A stretch of DNA of 64,000 bases from Leptospira kanakyensis (GCF_004769235.1 NZ_RQFG01000005.1:434001-498000), one strand, 5' to 3'; counted from the stretch's first letter, positions 38,267 through 47,480 are shown. Notes: a model not told the origin generated them from the sequence alone. Translations and numbers: made by a program.

Positions 38267-38284
38267 TTGTCAGGGTAGTGTCAT
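38267..38284 (+). promoter_or_regulatory. Second Pho-box-like repeat upstream of hemO
   Basis: TTGTCAGGGTAGTGTCAT has perfect TGTCA at 38268 and 38279, 11 bases apart. It sits immediately before the Fur-box-like site and after the PiT gene. It could be chance, since the window has many T-G-T-C-A pentamers. Confidence 0.35.
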
Positions 38285-38287
38285 ATA

Positions 38288-38302
38288 TGAGATTCATTCT
38301 CA
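38288..38302 (+). promoter_or_regulatory. Fur-box-like operator upstream of hemO
   Basis: TGAGATTCATTCTCA is a near-palindrome in the 7-1-7 layout and matches the classical Fur consensus TGATAATCATTATCA at 12 of 15 positions. It lies 20 bases before the hemO ATG, where bound repressor would block transcription when iron is sufficient. Confidence 0.6.
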
Positions 38303-38322
38303 CATAGACAACAGGAGCCATT

Positions 38323-39003
38323 ATGTCCATAGCAATGATGTTACGAGAAGGTACTGCCGATAAACACCAAGAAACCGAAAAGGTTCCTTACATTCGGGCC
38401 ATTTTTAGAGGCGGACTCGACGCCCAAACTTATACCTACCAATTGGAAAGCCTACAAGCGGTTTACGCAGTGATGGAAGAACTCTATCGCCAAAACAAAG
38501 ACAACCCGATCCTTGCCAAACTTTACTTTCCAGCTCTCTTTCGTGAAAAATCTTTGGGAGAAGACATCGCGAGTTTCCAAAAGAAATTTGGGACAAAACT
38601 TCGTGGTTCTATCTCCAAAGCCACACAAAACTACATTGACCATATCAAAAATACTGCAAAAACAAAACCAGAACTGTTAGTAGCACAGGCTTACGTCCGT
38701 TACTTGGGAGATCTTTCTGGTGGCCAATCCATCAAAAAAGTAGTAGCAAAAACTTTTGAATTGGAAGGAAATGAAGGAACTGCTTTTTATGAATTTCCTG
38801 AAATTGAAGACCTTATGGCTTTCAAAGGAATCTATCGTCAAAACTTGGACACTCTTCCATTGAACGATACACAAAAAGCAGAACTATTGGCAGAAGCAAA
38901 TGCCACTTTTGATTTGAATAAGTTTTTGTTTATTGAGCTCGATTCCGACCTAAAAGAAAATATAGGAATGGATCGTTACCAAACTCTTCTTCCAGCAGGT
39001 TAA
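38323..39003 (+). CDS. hemO: Haem oxygenase
   Basis: The 226-residue protein is a haem oxygenase: REGTADKHQETE with His15 as the proximal iron ligand, VYAVMEELY, YVRYLGDLSGGQSIKK on the distal helix, and FDLNKFLFIELDSDL near the end. It breaks haem to biliverdin, CO and iron, supplying iron; Leptospira species are known to use HemO for haem iron. GGAG lies upstream of ATG 38323. The MFS gene follows four bases later. Confidence 0.93.
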   Translation: MSIAMMLREGTADKHQETEKVPYIRAIFRGGLDAQTYTYQLESLQAVYAVMEELYRQNKDNPILAKLYFPALFREKSLGEDIASFQKKFGTKLRGSISKATQNYIDHIKNTAKTKPELLVAQAYVRYLGDLSGGQSIKKVVAKTFELEGNEGTAFYEFPEIEDLMAFKGIYRQNLDTLPLNDTQKAELLAEANATFDLNKFLFIELDSDLKENIGMDRYQTLLPAG

Positions 39004-39007
39004 ATTT

Positions 39008-40261
39008 TTGGGATTCCCGTATACCTTAGTCACTTTAGTTTTTTTATCCATGTTGCCGGTAACAATGATTGTGCCGGTAGTGAAGGATGTTGTAAAGGAC
39101 CGATTGCTCGGATCGAATTGGGAAGTTGCCTACTTCACAAGTATTCCCATGCTCGGTTCCTTTCTTTTTGCACCGGTTGCGGGAATCATTTCAGATCGTT
39201 TTAAAAACAGAAAGTACTTCATTAGTTTTTTCTGTTTTGTAGACGCAGGACTTTTTTATTCACTCACAGTTGTCACCGATATGGGACTCTTTCTTTTTTT
39301 AAGATTCCTTGAGGGTGCAGCTCATATCTTTATCATTGGACTCCTTCTTAGTTCCGCTGCGGATCGTGAAAATGATCCAGAGAACAAACGTTACTATGGC
39401 AAAGGAATCCTTATGGGCATCACGGGAATGTTTTTATCCCTTGGCGGTGCGTTTGGAATGCCTCTTGGAATTCTCGGAAGGAAAAATCCCCTTTTGCCAT
39501 TTTATGTAGGTTCTGGAATTCTAATCTTTGTTGGTCTATTTAGTTTACTCCTGTTAAAGGACAAAGGAATCCATAAAGCAAAAGATTTCAAACTGAATGA
39601 CCTGAAGGTTGCCATTTTCGAGAATCCTTTTTTGTTTGTTCCGTTTTTATTCAACTTTATCGATCGTTTTACTGTTGGTTTTATCATTTCTTCTTTCAAT
39701 ATCCACTTACGAGAAACACTAGCCTTCCATCCGGGGATGCTCGGTGTATTTTTGGGACTGGTTCTTTTCCCAATGAGTTTACTTTCTTATCCATCAGCCC
39801 TACTTTCTCGCAAAACAGGTGTTCTACCCCTTGTCCTTGTGGGATCCACAATCTATGGAGTGTTTCTCGGGTTATCGGGAACTACTAATGATTACTGGCT
39901 TCTTTTCAGCTTTTTACTCATCTGTGGAATTGGTGCAGGTGTGATGTTTGTACCTTCCATGATGCTTGCGAGTAAAATGTCAAAACCGGGGCTTACGGCT
40001 ACAACCATGACAGCATTTACCGGTGTAGGTTCTCTTGGTTTTATGTTAGGGCCAGTTGTTTCCGTTCAAATGCAATTGGTCTTTGAATCGGTTTTACCAC
40101 CAGAATATAGTTTTTCTGCCCTTTCTTTCTTTTTTGGATTTTTGGAGATAGGACTTGTGTTTTTAACCATTCCTTTTTTCAAAAAGATTTTGGGAAAAAT
40201 GAACCGAATCGACGAAGAAAGAGAAAAGATATCACTTGCCAACCCTGATCCCATCATGTAG
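39008..40261 (+). CDS. Major facilitator superfamily transporter
   Basis: This 417-residue protein has about twelve hydrophobic helices, MFS motif A-like GIISDRFKNRKYF between TM2 and TM3, FLRFLEGAAHIF in TM4 and GALG-like turns. It starts at TTG 39008, four bases after hemO; an ATG at 39050 would remove most of TM1. The tight spacing with hemO suggests a role in haem, iron or haem-breakdown product transport, but no substrate motif is visible. Confidence 0.78.
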   Translation: MGFPYTLVTLVFLSMLPVTMIVPVVKDVVKDRLLGSNWEVAYFTSIPMLGSFLFAPVAGIISDRFKNRKYFISFFCFVDAGLFYSLTVVTDMGLFLFLRFLEGAAHIFIIGLLLSSAADRENDPENKRYYGKGILMGITGMFLSLGGAFGMPLGILGRKNPLLPFYVGSGILIFVGLFSLLLLKDKGIHKAKDFKLNDLKVAIFENPFLFVPFLFNFIDRFTVGFIISSFNIHLRETLAFHPGMLGVFLGLVLFPMSLLSYPSALLSRKTGVLPLVLVGSTIYGVFLGLSGTTNDYWLLFSFLLICGIGAGVMFVPSMMLASKMSKPGLTATTMTAFTGVGSLGFMLGPVVSVQMQLVFESVLPPEYSFSALSFFFGFLEIGLVFLTIPFFKKILGKMNRIDEEREKISLANPDPIM

Positions 40262-40266
40262 AATCA

Positions 40267-40287
40267 TACCTTAGTCCATCTAAGGTA
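40267..40287 (+). other. Perfect 8-bp hairpin next to the ribosome-binding site
   Basis: TACCTTAG and CTAAGGTA form a perfect 8-bp stem with a five-base loop. It lies right after the MFS stop. The downstream gene's AAGG purine run starts in the right arm, so the fold could lower its translation, or it may be a weak terminator of hemO-MFS. Confidence 0.5.
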
Positions 40288-40294
40288 AGGGTTT

Positions 40295-40657
40295 ATGATC
40301 AAAAAACTTTTGATTCTCAGCACACTCGCTTCGGTTTTGTTTTTGGTTTCTTGTACATCAGGAAACAAAGTACAGGCAGGAAGTAACAAAGTTCATCCAC
40401 ACACAGCACTCCGTAAATTAGAAATCGATATGATTAAAGTGGGTGATGGATTGGTAAAAACAGAAGCGGTTCTTGGAAAATCGACTGAAAAATCAATCGA
40501 TCCTAGCGGAACCGTGATGGTATGGTATTTTGCAGAAGATCGTGATGTTCCGGAGCAGTACTACACTTTGAAAGAAAAACCAGATACAGTGGAAAAGTTT
40601 TTGAAACTTACATTTGATCCCAAAAACAAAATCACTGCAAAAGATTTTAAACTATAA
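40295..40657 (+). CDS. Small lipoprotein, possibly BamE-like
   Basis: This 120-residue protein has a signal peptide and a lipobox LVSC (MIKKLLILSTLASVLFLVSC). The rest reads LEIDMIKVGDGLVKTEAVLGKST, then VMVWYFAEDRDV and LKLTFDPKNKITAKDF. Helix-helix-strand order with L-G-K resembles the BamE/SmpA fold, but the identity is low. ATG 40295 is used. It converges with the next gene with a two-base gap. Confidence 0.6.
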   Translation: MIKKLLILSTLASVLFLVSCTSGNKVQAGSNKVHPHTALRKLEIDMIKVGDGLVKTEAVLGKSTEKSIDPSGTVMVWYFAEDRDVPEQYYTLKEKPDTVEKFLKLTFDPKNKITAKDFKL

Positions 40658-40659
40658 AA

Positions 40660-41424
40660 TCATTCCTCTGATGTAGAATCAGTTTCCGCGTCAGTGGGAG
40701 CGGGGAAAGGAAAACCAGGGAAACTTGGTTTGACTTTTCCCTCTACATCATCATCTAACACATCGATAGTGGTAAATCCCACTAAAAAATCAAAAGCCTC
40801 TGCAACGTTAAATCCAAGTCTGGCTCCACCGTAAATCCCTGCGGTAAATTCTACATTCCAAGAATATCCAGGTGGGTATCCAAATGGTTTTTGTTCTTCG
40901 GCAGGGAGATAAGCTAAAAATTCTTTATTCCCTGTTGATGCTACCAAATCCTTAGTAAGCTCACGGCGGAAATGTTCCTTTTTTCTTCTTTTTCGATCTT
41001 TGACAGGATCATACCAATATGAATAATAACGCATTTTATAACTTTTAACATTGGCCCTTTCATCGTTTGTGAGAGGGATACCTTTTTTATCCACAAGCCA
41101 ATTGCCTTTGGCATCCAAGGTTGGAAGGCCGGAATGAAAACTTTCGCCACCTAACACTCCAAAGACGAGCTGCTGGGAATGGTAGGTTCCAAATTGCCCA
41201 CCACGAAGCCCGGCTCCGCGACCCAAATCCTTTTTCCCCATTTCTGATTCCCCACCTTGGAAAAGAACTCCAATGGGCAAGGGCCCTACTTTAACAGCGG
41301 CTCCATACATAGGTGTTTCAACCCCAACGGTCACAATGTCTTGAAAATCGTTTTTACGATTTTTCCAATACGTTGCACACTGTAGAAAAAAAGAGAGGCT
41401 AAGGAGGAGGCCGATAGTTCGCAT
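40660..41424 (-). CDS. Lipoprotein of unknown function
   Basis: This 254-residue protein has a signal peptide with lipobox FFLQC (MRTIGLLLSLSFFLQC). The mature part has a glycine-rich beta region (GLLPIG-type: KVGPLPIGVLFQGGES), a YYSYWYDPVKDRKRRKKEHF basic stretch, and GIYGGARLGFNVAEAFDFLVG, a motif common in spirochaetal outer-membrane-associated lipoproteins. The tail is Pro/Glu/Thr-rich. No function is assigned. Confidence 0.65.
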   Translation of the reverse strand: MRTIGLLLSLSFFLQCATYWKNRKNDFQDIVTVGVETPMYGAAVKVGPLPIGVLFQGGESEMGKKDLGRGAGLRGGQFGTYHSQQLVFGVLGGESFHSGLPTLDAKGNWLVDKKGIPLTNDERANVKSYKMRYYSYWYDPVKDRKRRKKEHFRRELTKDLVASTGNKEFLAYLPAEEQKPFGYPPGYSWNVEFTAGIYGGARLGFNVAEAFDFLVGFTTIDVLDDDVEGKVKPSFPGFPFPAPTDAETDSTSEE

Positions 41425-41487
41425 TCTTTTCCAGTTTTTTTCATTTTCTACTTTTCGGAATCAAAAAAACAGACAATTTGGAGAGAT

Positions 41488-42480
41488 ATGGGTTCTTTTG
41501 AAGACTTTCCAATGATTGAAGTGAAAAAAATGAATGAGACGGAGGTTCGTCTCTTCGCTTTACTCTTTAATTTACTCCGTGAACCCAAAGGAATTAGTTT
41601 CCAAAAATTTCGAAACATCATGCCTCGGTTCTACAAAAACGAAGACATTGAATCCGATCGGAAAAAACTCTACCGTGACCTGGGCCAACTCAAAAGCCTC
41701 GGATTCAATATCAAGGTTGCCCAATTCGGTTACCAGTCAGAAGATCATTTCCCTTATTATTTAGAAAAAGAATCCATCGATCGCAGTTTAAAGTTCACCA
41801 AAGAAGAGTTAGAATATCTTTCCAAGGTTTTGTTTGTTACCGAACCAAGTCCAGAAGGGATTAGTCTTTCACAAAAACTATTTTCACACAATTTAGATCT
41901 CATTCCTAAATTTGCCAAACAACCAAAAGAGACGGACGGATCAGAAGAAACACAAGACTCATCTCATACAGAAAAAATCCTACAAGCCATCAAAGACAAA
42001 CGAGCCCTTACTATCCAATATGGATATGATTCGGGAGAAAGAATCATCGAACCTTACCGACTCGTGAGAAAAAATACTACCGACTTTTATCTACTGGCTT
42101 TTGACCGTGGGAAAAAATCGCTCCGTAGGTTCATCCTACCAAAAATCGTAGTCAAAAAAGAATCCAAAGAAGAATTCCTATCCAATCTCAAAATCACAAA
42201 TGATGATTTGAACTTTCATCCTTTGTTACTAAAGAAACATGCAGAACTAGAATTTTCCTTTCAAATCCATCCTGATTATGAAGACCGTTGGAAATTGTTT
42301 TTAGAAGGTGTTAGGTTTCAAAAACAGGAAAACGAATACAAAATTTCTACAACAAATCAAAATGCTCTTTTTCAATTTTTTGTCCTTTCTCCCGAGGCTT
42401 TGGTAAAAAGTTCCGAAGTTTGGAAGGAATCATTTTTAACCTATACAAAACAATGGGAAACATTGTATCAATTTGTTTGA
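41488..42480 (+). CDS. WYL domain transcriptional regulator
   Basis: The 330-residue protein has an N-terminal helix-turn-helix-like region (VRLFALLFNLLREPKGISFQ, then KLYRDLGQLKSLGFNIKV) and a WYL domain with LTIQYGYDSGERIIEPYRL, DFYLLAFDRGKKSLRRFILPKI. WYL proteins bind ligands, often nucleic acid, and regulate DNA repair or defence genes. GGAG precedes the ATG. It overlaps the DUF2779 gene downstream by eight bases, suggesting it controls or works with it. Confidence 0.82.
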   Translation: MGSFEDFPMIEVKKMNETEVRLFALLFNLLREPKGISFQKFRNIMPRFYKNEDIESDRKKLYRDLGQLKSLGFNIKVAQFGYQSEDHFPYYLEKESIDRSLKFTKEELEYLSKVLFVTEPSPEGISLSQKLFSHNLDLIPKFAKQPKETDGSEETQDSSHTEKILQAIKDKRALTIQYGYDSGERIIEPYRLVRKNTTDFYLLAFDRGKKSLRRFILPKIVVKKESKEEFLSNLKITNDDLNFHPLLLKKHAELEFSFQIHPDYEDRWKLFLEGVRFQKQENEYKISTTNQNALFQFFVLSPEALVKSSEVWKESFLTYTKQWETLYQFV

Positions 42481-43978
42481 TCCATCATTAACACCTGTTA
42501 CCAAGTCACAGTATTTACAATTTTTACGTTGTACAAATGCCTTCCATTTGGTAAGACAAGGACTTGTTCCCAAACCTTCCACCTCCTCCTTCGGTGGTCA
42601 TTTGGAATGGGGCGAATTTTTACAACTTTGTAAAAACCAATTTCCAGAATCTCAGACAATCGAAAGAACCATGGAAAGAGAAGAGAGTTTTCAAAAAACC
42701 TCAGAATGGATTGCGGAAAAAAAATCGATCTTTCATGCCCACCTTCGTATGGGCCAATTTGTTTCCACAGTTGAATATTTGGAATATGATTCGGAACGAG
42801 AAGGTTGGATCCTTTGGGACTTCCGTCCGATTGGATCTCTCAAACAAGACATCCTACGTTCCTTTTATTTTCATAAAAAAATCGCAGAAGGTATGTCCTT
42901 AAAACTAGTTGCCTTCAAACTGATTCGGATCCAAACCAAATACATTTATCCAGGTGGCCAGATCCAACCGGAAGACTATTTACTGATAGAAGACATAACT
43001 CCGCGAATGGATGCAGAGTTGGGAACTCGAGAATCAGAATGGGAACAATTCCAAAAAGAAATCGATAAAACCACCGAACAATCTGTACAGTTTTCCTTTT
43101 TAGATTCTAAACCAAGTTGCCGTTCACTCAAAACCTGTTTGTCTCCAACTCATTGTGCAAAAGGAAAAGAAAATGCAAAAGAGATATTTGATTTTCGAGA
43201 CAGTTCCGAACTAGCCAAAGGGTGGTTTGCCCTTGGGTACAATTCGTACGAATCTGTTCCCAATTCTGAATTAAGTCCCATCCAAAGGATTCAAAAAGAA
43301 GCACATATCACTGGAAAAACCTATTTTGACAGGACAAATTTTGAAAATTACCTAACAAATGTTACAAAAACGGTAGCTTTTTTAGATTTTGAATCAATCA
43401 ATCCTTATCTCCCACTGTATCCGCAGACAAGACCTTTCCAACATGTTCCTTACCTGTATTCCTTACACATTTGGGACAGTGAAAAGGATCTCCTAACACA
43501 TAAAACCTATTTACATGAAGATTTGGGAACAGATCCACGTGTTTCTGTTTTGAACCAATTACAAAAAGACCTACCGCCAGGGATCACTATCTTCTCTTTT
43601 AATGATTTTTTTGAAAAACTCATCATCCAAGAGACAGCTTTGGCCTTCCCAGAGTTTTTAGAATTCTGGGAAGGAGTCAAATCGATGTTTATCGACCTTG
43701 CAATGCCTTTCAAAAAACTTTGGATCTACCATCCAGGCCAAAATGGGAAAGCGTCGTTAAAAGAAATTTTACCGTGTTTTAGTTCAGAGAGTCATCTTGG
43801 CCTTTCCATTCGCGAAGGACAAGATGCAAACTACCAATATTTAAGATTAATAAAAAAGCAGGTGACAGCCGAAGAAAAAAAACGTGTTCTGGAGGATTTG
43901 ATAGCTTATTGCAAACTCGATAGTTACGGTTTGTTTATAATCTATAGAATGTTACAAGAAAGATTATCGGTTATTTAA
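42473..43978 (+). CDS. DUF2779 protein (nuclease-like)
   Basis: This 501-residue protein has KSQYLQFLRCTNAFHLVRQG at the N-terminus, a C-x5-C-x5-C cluster in the middle (PSCRSLKTCLSPTHC), FLDFESINPYLPLYP and RPFQHVPYLYSLHI, and YCKLDSYGLFIIYRML at the end. The last segments are the DEDD-type exonuclease signature (D-F-E, late D-S) and the first half is Cas4-like. It starts at TTG 42473 in the WYL gene; its stop touches the next ATG. A role in nucleic-acid processing is likely but unproven. Confidence 0.75.
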   Translation: MFDPSLTPVTKSQYLQFLRCTNAFHLVRQGLVPKPSTSSFGGHLEWGEFLQLCKNQFPESQTIERTMEREESFQKTSEWIAEKKSIFHAHLRMGQFVSTVEYLEYDSEREGWILWDFRPIGSLKQDILRSFYFHKKIAEGMSLKLVAFKLIRIQTKYIYPGGQIQPEDYLLIEDITPRMDAELGTRESEWEQFQKEIDKTTEQSVQFSFLDSKPSCRSLKTCLSPTHCAKGKENAKEIFDFRDSSELAKGWFALGYNSYESVPNSELSPIQRIQKEAHITGKTYFDRTNFENYLTNVTKTVAFLDFESINPYLPLYPQTRPFQHVPYLYSLHIWDSEKDLLTHKTYLHEDLGTDPRVSVLNQLQKDLPPGITIFSFNDFFEKLIIQETALAFPEFLEFWEGVKSMFIDLAMPFKKLWIYHPGQNGKASLKEILPCFSSESHLGLSIREGQDANYQYLRLIKKQVTAEEKKRVLEDLIAYCKLDSYGLFIIYRMLQERLSVI

Positions 43979-45024
43979 TGTTAGGTATCAAAAAATCAGT
44001 CGCACAACTTGTCTTTTCGTTACCGGAACATTGGATTTCCTCTTTGGTTCGTAAATCAAACCAACCAGAGACAAACCAATTAGATCCTCACTGCGCTTTG
44101 GCGTGTAACATTGCCAAGTTCCTGCCTAAAATGGAACAAATGAGCCCGGAAAAAGCACGTCGGCATTACCGCGATCAAATGCGGATCTTCGATGAACCGG
44201 AATTTCCTATCCCTCACATCGAAGACAAACTCATCCCTACTCCCAGCGCCTCTTTCATTCCTATCCGAGTCTACAACGCAAACCCACAAAAAAGAAATCT
44301 TCCCACCATACTCTTCTTTCACGGTGGTGGACTCACCATCGGCAATTTAGAAACACATGATAATTTTTGCCGCAAAATGTCTCATTACACGAAAAGTATT
44401 GTGATTGCTGTGGACTATCGACTGGCACCAGAACATCCATATCCTGCGGCTCATGACGATGTTTGGCTCGCATACCAGTATGTTCGCAATTCCGCCTATC
44501 TTTTTGGCGGATCACCAAATGCCATTGCTGTTTGTGGAGATAGTGCGGGGGCCTTACTTGCCACCTCACTTTGCCTTCGGGCCAAAAAAGACAAGGTTCC
44601 TGTTCCCGTCTACCAAGCCTTACTTTATCCCATGCTCGATACCTCCAAAGAATCAGAGACCTATGAACTTTTTGGGGAGAAGTATGTTCTCACCCGTTCT
44701 CTTATGCGTTGGTTCATCCAAAACTATTTGCCGAGCCAAAAAGACAGACTCCTCCATACAAACTCTCCCGTTCTCGCAGACCCCAAAGAATTAAAAGGTC
44801 TACCCCCCACTTACCTCGGGATCGCAGGTTACGACCCACTCAGAGAAGAAGGGGAAACTTATGCCAAACACCTCCAATTGGCCGGAGTGAAGGTGGAAGA
44901 ACGCCATTTTCCATCCCTAATCCACGGATACATCCAACTCACAGGCCTCATTCCCAAGGCAAAAGAAGCGGAACAAGACCTCTTCCAAGCCCTAAACCGT
45001 TTTTTTTCGACAAGAAAAATCTGA
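43978..45024 (+). CDS. HSL-family alpha/beta hydrolase (esterase/lipase)
   Basis: The 348-residue enzyme has the oxyanion H-G-G-G (FFHGGGLTIGN), the nucleophile GDSAGALLA, acid residue in GYDPLREEG and the His of LIHGYIQLTGL: a full hormone-sensitive-lipase family catalytic set. It hydrolyses esters of short or medium acids; the substrate is unknown. No signal peptide is visible. The ATG overlaps the TAA of the DUF2779 gene by one base, but an operon link is only inferred. Confidence 0.87.
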   Translation: MLGIKKSVAQLVFSLPEHWISSLVRKSNQPETNQLDPHCALACNIAKFLPKMEQMSPEKARRHYRDQMRIFDEPEFPIPHIEDKLIPTPSASFIPIRVYNANPQKRNLPTILFFHGGGLTIGNLETHDNFCRKMSHYTKSIVIAVDYRLAPEHPYPAAHDDVWLAYQYVRNSAYLFGGSPNAIAVCGDSAGALLATSLCLRAKKDKVPVPVYQALLYPMLDTSKESETYELFGEKYVLTRSLMRWFIQNYLPSQKDRLLHTNSPVLADPKELKGLPPTYLGIAGYDPLREEGETYAKHLQLAGVKVEERHFPSLIHGYIQLTGLIPKAKEAEQDLFQALNRFFSTRKI

Positions 45025-45094
45025 TCCGATCCATTCAAGAATCGACAAGGAAGGATTCGATACTATAAAAGACAGAATTTCCTTGAGGTACGTC

Positions 45095-45904
45095 ATGATT
45101 TTACGATTCTCCATCGCTCTCTCTTTCCTATTTGCGATTTCAAGCCTTTACGCTGAAAAACCGGCATCTGCTACCTTAAAAGAACGTGAGACCCAAAAAC
45201 AAATCGATCTTCAAAGAAAAAATGGATTTGGTGATAACGAAATTGATACCCTTCACGCAAGTATCATCGGGAACCTTAAAAAAATCAAAAAACTCCAAGA
45301 GTTAGGAGTGGATAAAACTGCCGCGCAGTATTTAGCACATACCCCAGAAGAACACAAAGAACTTTATAAAAAAGATAAAGATGGAAAACCATATTTGGAA
45401 ATCAAACTTCCGCAAGGACAGTCTTACATTGATTATCCGACAGTTTTTTTGTATGACGGAGTTGCATACATTTATCCTAAAGAAGACTATAGCGACTTAG
45501 ATAAAATCATTTTGGCATTTCGTCGAGTGAATGCAGATGGAACCATCCATGTAAAAGAAATGAGAAGGCTCGTGAACCCATCTCCGAAATCAGAAGGTAC
45601 GGAAAAAGATGAGAAAGGAGAAGCAAAGTTAGATACAAATTCTGATATTCGATTGGAATACTACAGATCCCTTACTTCTGATACCATTTGGCCAAATGAA
45701 CCTGTGCAACCAGCTGAACCAGACATAGCAATGGTTCTCAATGATGAAAAAGATCCTTTGCCTTATGACAAACAAAAACACATTATGATGTCTTACAAAA
45801 AGATGTTGAGAAAGATTTCTAAACAAACTGCGTTTAAACTCAGAAACATTGAGTTAGACCAAAAACAAATGATTACAAAAATTTTGGATTATAACACAAA
45901 CTAA
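45095..45904 (+). CDS. Exported helical protein of unknown function
   Basis: This 269-residue protein has a signal peptide (RFSIALSFLFAISSLYAE). Residues 20-90 are helical with heptad-like leucines (GNLKKIKKLQELGVDKTAA), the middle is beta-rich (PTVFLYDGVAYIYPKED, LAFRRVNADGTIHV) and the C-terminus is helical (DKQKHIMMSYKKMLRKISK). GAGG lies upstream of ATG 45095. A helix-beta-helix architecture brings the Leptospira flagellar-coiling protein FcpA to mind, but I cannot show homology. Confidence 0.6.
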   Translation: MILRFSIALSFLFAISSLYAEKPASATLKERETQKQIDLQRKNGFGDNEIDTLHASIIGNLKKIKKLQELGVDKTAAQYLAHTPEEHKELYKKDKDGKPYLEIKLPQGQSYIDYPTVFLYDGVAYIYPKEDYSDLDKIILAFRRVNADGTIHVKEMRRLVNPSPKSEGTEKDEKGEAKLDTNSDIRLEYYRSLTSDTIWPNEPVQPAEPDIAMVLNDEKDPLPYDKQKHIMMSYKKMLRKISKQTAFKLRNIELDQKQMITKILDYNTN

Positions 45905-46128
45905 TTTTGTTGTTTTTCCCTCCGACTGATGAGGAGCTGAGAAATCGTTTGCTCCTCGGTCACATACTTCCTCTTTAAATACGAAAGGGCATTGTTAATA
46001 AAACGAGGCACTTTTTTTTCCGCATCCAATAGATCCATCTTCGTCAACATCAGTTCATCTATAGTTGCGAGAGCCAAATTTCTTTGGCTCTGGTGTAATT
46101 CAAAATCGTCCTCGTCTTCTATGATCAT
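45901..46128 (-). CDS. Small protein of unknown function
   Basis: This 75-residue acidic/helical protein starts with an ATG that overlaps the stop of the MFS gene (ATGA), which supports its reality. It reads DELMLTKMDLLDAEKKVPRF, then NNALSYLKRKYVTEEQTISQ. There is no signal peptide or motif. Stop at 45901 overlaps the end of the convergent exported protein gene. Confidence 0.55.
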   Translation of the reverse strand: MIIEDEDDFELHQSQRNLALATIDELMLTKMDLLDAEKKVPRFINNALSYLKRKYVTEEQTISQLLISRREKQQN

Positions 46129-47480
46129 GGTTTTTCTTGGAAGGTCTGAGCCGCCTCCACTCCCCTTTCTTCGTTTACAAATAAGTTAATGAGTAGCGAT
46201 AGAAAATAAAAGAAAGCAACTACAAGGAATGCATTTCTAAGAGTTACCAATGTTTGGATGTATCCAAAAAGAAATAATCCCGCAGCACCTGCAATTTTTC
46301 CAGAAAGTCCCCACATCCCAAAAAATTCTCCCGATTTGGACTCAGGGCTAAAAATACCAACAAGGGCTCTGGAAGCAGACTGTGTGGAACCAAGTCCCAT
46401 TCCCGCGAGAGAAGAAATAAAAACAAAAACCCACTGCACAGTCCAATTTTTACCAAGAACCATATTGATCAGGTTTGTAACATCATGCACATAATATATC
46501 AATCCACAAGTTATGAGCCAGAGAACCAGTGTCAGGTTGAATGTTTTTTTTGCTCCAATACTATCTTGGATCACACCGAACGCGAGTGCACCAACAGCGG
46601 CAAAAATTTGGATAAAGATAAACATAGCTTCTTTGTGTTCCGCTTCGATATGAATTTCATGAGAACCATAGATGAAAGCAAAAGAGATGACAATGGCAAG
46701 AGCCGCCATAGTAAAAAACAAGGATACCAAATAGATCATCAAATCTTTGAAGTTACTAGCATCCTTTAAAGTTTGAATCACACGATCCTTTCCAATTTTA
46801 AAATAGTTAACACTATGAGAAACTCCTAAAGGCAAATGAGGTTCTTTAAGGAAAAGAAAGGTAGGAATGGCCGCGACAAGAAAGAAAATTGCAGTGTATG
46901 GTCCCACTAATTTTAAATTTTCGAAATTATCTAACGAGATGGCTCCGAGTTTTGTAGCAATGTATACGGAACCTATTCCGCCGAAGTATCCAATCCCCCA
47001 GGCATAACCGGAGATTTTTCCTAAGTCTTCTTTGGATCCAAGGAAGGGTAAAAAACTGGATGCAAAGTTTTCGCCAGAGGCAAAGAAAAAATTAGAAATG
47101 GCGACCAAAACGAAACCCAACCAAACCATTCCAGGTTCCACATAGTATAACAAGAAGGTGGCGATGATACAGCCGATATAACTTAAAAAAAGAAAAAATT
47201 TCTTTTTAGAACTGTAATCAGAAATGGCACCAAAAATTGGCCCAGTCAAAACTACGAAAACATAAGAGGCCGCCAATGCCCAGGCCCAAACCGACCTACC
47301 ATACTGAAAGGGGTCACCCGAATTGGGATCAGAAGGAACGATTAAATTAGTGAAAATTTCGCAGTAAACTACACTAATAATGACCGTTGTGTACGACGAA
47401 TTCGCAAAATCGAACATACACCATCCGAATATTTCACGGTTTTTTTTCTTTTTGGCTTCCGGGTTTTTGTCTTGGGACAT
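46125..47480 (-). CDS. MFS transporter, UMF1/Atg22-like
   Basis: This roughly 450-residue protein has about twelve TM helices with EIFGWCMFDFANSSYTTVI near the N-terminus, a hallmark of the UMF1/Atg22-like permeases (F-D-x-A-N-S). Others include FLSYIGCIIATFL and GYAWGIGYFGGIGSVY. Yeast Atg22 exports amino acids; bacterial homologues are largely uncharacterised. ATG 47480 is the best start (no clear Shine-Dalgarno), with TTG 47549 as alternative. It is divergent from the BFD gene and overlaps a small downstream gene. Confidence 0.82.
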   Translation of the reverse strand: MSQDKNPEAKKKKNREIFGWCMFDFANSSYTTVIISVVYCEIFTNLIVPSDPNSGDPFQYGRSVWAWALAASYVFVVLTGPIFGAISDYSSKKKFFLFLSYIGCIIATFLLYYVEPGMVWLGFVLVAISNFFFASGENFASSFLPFLGSKEDLGKISGYAWGIGYFGGIGSVYIATKLGAISLDNFENLKLVGPYTAIFFLVAAIPTFLFLKEPHLPLGVSHSVNYFKIGKDRVIQTLKDASNFKDLMIYLVSLFFTMAALAIVISFAFIYGSHEIHIEAEHKEAMFIFIQIFAAVGALAFGVIQDSIGAKKTFNLTLVLWLITCGLIYYVHDVTNLINMVLGKNWTVQWVFVFISSLAGMGLGSTQSASRALVGIFSPESKSGEFFGMWGLSGKIAGAAGLFLFGYIQTLVTLRNAFLVVAFFYFLSLLINLFVNEERGVEAAQTFQEKP

